Source: Acidimicrobiia bacterium
GTDB taxonomy: Bacteria; Actinomycetota; Acidimicrobiia; Acidimicrobiales; SKKL01
Assembly (NCBI GenBank): GCA_016649895.1
Contig: JAENWR010000012.1
Location: 1 to 52,709 of the forward strand
Length of the DNA stretch: 52,709 nucleotides
Direction of reading: 5' to 3'
Below the pieces are notes generated by a model, which saw only the letters and a program-made list of their open reading frames with translations, was not told the origin of the DNA and did no database searches. Positions within the stretch are counted from its first letter, which is position 1. Every line of letters starts with the position of its first letter. Positions 51,242-52,709 of the stretch are shown one piece after another. The position numbers and the translations under genes are program-made.

Positions 51242-52442
51242 TAAGGGTCCCCTCGAACGCTCGAGCCGCGACCACGAGAGGATCTGCTCCTTCTGCGGCG
51301 AGCTGAGCGACCTCGTCTGCTGCCTCCATGTCGAGATCGACCGGGACTGCCGGCACCCACCAGCCCTCGCCCGTCGGAAGGAGGGCGGCGAACGCCAACC
51401 CGCCGGGCGGTGCACACCGCCTGAGCACGACGCTCTGCGCGTCGACGACGCGCCCCCGCGCGTCGGAGAGCACGACCGTGGAGTCGGAGTTGAGCCCCTC
51501 GATGCGCCACACCTGATGGCGCACCTCGCCCCACCGGCGGAGAAGGTCGCGCTCGTCGGCAGGCAGGAGCGGACCCATCCTCTCGGCGAACCGGTGTATC
51601 AGCCCGGCGTCGAGGAGCGCCACGCCCTCGAACCCGGGATCGGCGAGAACTGACGCCGCGCGTCCGTCCAGCTCCGCAGTGAGGTCGTCGTCGTAGAGGT
51701 CGTCGTCGAACAGGTCGTCGTCGTAGACGGCGGTATCGAGCTCACCGAACGGGTCGGCGATCTCGTCGGCGATGTCGACCAGCGCGGCATGCTGGGGGTG
51801 CCGGCGCAGCCACAGTGCCGCCTTCTCCCACAGCCAGATCGTTCGGTCGGCCAGGTCGTGCGCGAGCACGGAACCGCAGCAGTGCTTCGACTTGGTGCCC
51901 GACCCACATGGACACGGCTGGTTCCGACCGGCCGATGATCGGCGCGGCGGGTAGTGGCTCAGGGTGTGGAGCATGGAGCCGGCCGAGGGGTGGCTCGATC
52001 CCGAGAGAAGGCGCTGCGCGGTCGGCACATCGCCGGCGACAAAGGCCAGGAAGCCGAGGTCGAGGCGGGCTGGCTCGAAGGCGGCGTCGAGGCCGAGACA
52101 GGTCTCGAGATGGCGTCGTTGGGCCACGACGTCTCCTCGATGCTCGGCCACGCGGCCGCGCGCGAACCACGCGCCCGCAGTCTCCATGCCGTTGGCCACG
52201 GCATCCTGGGCCAGTTGGTCGACGCCGGCGACCGCGGCATTCGTGGCGTGCATCCCCAGTGGCGACGAGAGGTAGGCCTCAGCAACCTCGGGCTCGGCCA
52301 GGTTCAATGGCGACCAGGGGGCGAAGGTGGGGTCGAGGGCGTGGATCGCGAGCTCGGCCAGCTTGCGACCCTGCGGCAAGGTCAGGTCGTGCTCGTACGC
52401 GAGATGGACCGCACAGCCCTCGCGATTGCGTTCGTCGGACAT
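51228..52442 (-). CDS. SEC-C metal-binding domain protein
   Basis: 404 residues. Near 175-195 it has GRNQPCPCGSGTKSKHCCG, the SEC-C zinc motif. Before it are helical TPR-like stretches (AWFARGRVAEHRGDVVAQRRHLETCL, ARLDLGFLAFVAGDVPTAQRLL); after it an aspartate-rich run (AVYDDDLFDDDLYDDDL) and an unassigned C-terminal domain. SEC-C domains are adaptors, as in SecA; the role here is unknown. A promoter of PafBC type at 52493-52518 suggests induction by DNA damage. CTGGAG precedes ATG 52442. Confidence 0.82.
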   Translation of the reverse strand: MSDERNREGCAVHLAYEHDLTLPQGRKLAELAIHALDPTFAPWSPLNLAEPEVAEAYLSSPLGMHATNAAVAGVDQLAQDAVANGMETAGAWFARGRVAEHRGDVVAQRRHLETCLGLDAAFEPARLDLGFLAFVAGDVPTAQRLLSGSSHPSAGSMLHTLSHYPPRRSSAGRNQPCPCGSGTKSKHCCGSVLAHDLADRTIWLWEKAALWLRRHPQHAALVDIADEIADPFGELDTAVYDDDLFDDDLYDDDLTAELDGRAASVLADPGFEGVALLDAGLIHRFAERMGPLLPADERDLLRRWGEVRHQVWRIEGLNSDSTVVLSDARGRVVDAQSVVLRRCAPPGGLAFAALLPTGEGWWVPAVPVDLDMEAADEVAQLAAEGADPLVVAARAFEGTLSATM

Positions 52443-52492
52443 CGCTTCACTCCAGAGATCGTTCGGATCGTCGCGGGGAAGCGCTGGTGATG

Positions 52493-52518
52493 AGACTACG
52501 TCGGGGGTGTGACAGCTT
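52493..52518 (-). promoter_or_regulatory. PafBC-type DNA-damage promoter of the SEC-C gene
   Basis: Minus strand: TGTCA (52514-52510), CAC, CCCCGACG, TAGTCT (52498-52493), again TGTCR-N3-N8-TANNNT. It shares 16 identical bases with the promoter of the SbcCD-like operon. The transcript should start about 45 bases before ATG 52442. Confidence 0.65.
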
Positions 52519-52523
52519 TCTAG

Positions 52524-52709
52524 GGGCTCCTCGCTGTTTCGTGTGGGTGGCGTAGTTGATCTTCAGCCGTTCTGTGGGCTGATTCCGGCGCTGTAGCCGG
52601 GCGGTCGATGGGGGTGGTGGGTCTGATGGACGGGTTGGATTTGAACGAGATGTTCGGGGCGGCGTTGGGGTTGGCGTTGCCGTGGCAGGTGGTCTCGGTG
52701 GAGTTCGAC
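52524..52709 (+). mobile_element. Left end of an ISL3-family insertion sequence (cut by window)
   Basis: From GGGCTCCTCGCTGTTTCG onward the sequence looks like the GGCTC-type terminal repeat of ISL3 elements, followed by about 100 non-coding bases and a transposase start. The right end, and so the target duplication, is outside the window; the exact first base is uncertain. Confidence 0.55.
52626..52709 (+). CDS. ISL3-family transposase, N-terminal fragment
   Basis: 28 codons to the window edge from ATG 52626: LNEMFGAALGLALPWQVVSVEFD. The phrase G-L-x-x-P-W-x-V-x-S-V-E-F-D is characteristic of the N-terminus of ISL3 transposases. The catalytic domain is outside the window, so integrity cannot be judged. 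Confidence 0.65.
   Translation, partial: MDGLDLNEMFGAALGLALPWQVVSVEFD

Overview
This is a high-GC window of very dense, mostly leaderless or tightly coupled genes. It almost certainly comes from an actinobacterium. Gene content (DUF2510 and PASTA proteins, HrpA, a SNF2/SWIM pair, cell-wall-binding repeats) and style suggest the class Acidimicrobiia or a relative, but there is no rRNA or other marker to prove it. No tRNA, rRNA or CRISPR array was seen. Outside the IS110 element no gap between genes exceeds about 200 bases.

Left part (1-15.4 kb): a SWIM zinc-finger protein (cut by the window edge) and its SNF2 helicase; a dienelactone-hydrolase-like enzyme; ThrH phosphatase; an unusual two-domain flavoprotein ending in a ferredoxin-NADP reductase; the DEAH helicase HrpA; an enoyl-CoA hydratase and a membrane desaturase divergent from a PaaX-type regulator; a queuosine-precursor transporter preceded by what reads as a preQ1-I riboswitch; a homologue of the Anabaena sensory rhodopsin transducer; and a winged-helix-like protein of unknown role.

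Middle (15.4-25 kb): a convergent-side SbcC/SbcD-like nuclease pair under a promoter matching the PafBC DNA-damage consensus; a glycosyltransferase; then an accessory patch. A phytanoyl-CoA dioxygenase gene has lost its 5' end and is split by a 1.5 kb IS110-family element. The transposase of this element carries two single-base insertions, while its 206-base non-coding end still looks like a bridge-RNA locus. A VOC protein and an AbiE-type toxin-antitoxin pair with a palindromic operator follow.

Sugar region (25-37 kb): cupin, SDR and secreted SGNH hydrolase; GH13 alpha-glucosidase; TetR with a DHA2 exporter; and a five-gene overlapping operon LacI - solute-binding lipoprotein - two permeases (AglF/AglG type) - GH1 glycosidase, with two LacI-family operators in front and two strong tandem hairpins behind the binding-protein gene.

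Right part (37-52.7 kb): SRPBCC protein, carotenoid-desaturase-like flavoprotein, membrane proteins including a DUF2510 protein with a duplicated cysteine module, acyl-CoA ligase, chorismate mutase, DUF4395, DUF1992, WYL regulator, lipoprotein, PASTA protein, a secreted HAF/CWB2 fusion, NAD synthetase, a VapBC-type toxin-antitoxin pair, a SEC-C protein under a second PafBC-type promoter, and the first codons of an ISL3 transposase.

A recurring signal across the window is TANNNT placed 6-7 bases before the start codon, which marks many genes as leaderless and fixes their starts.
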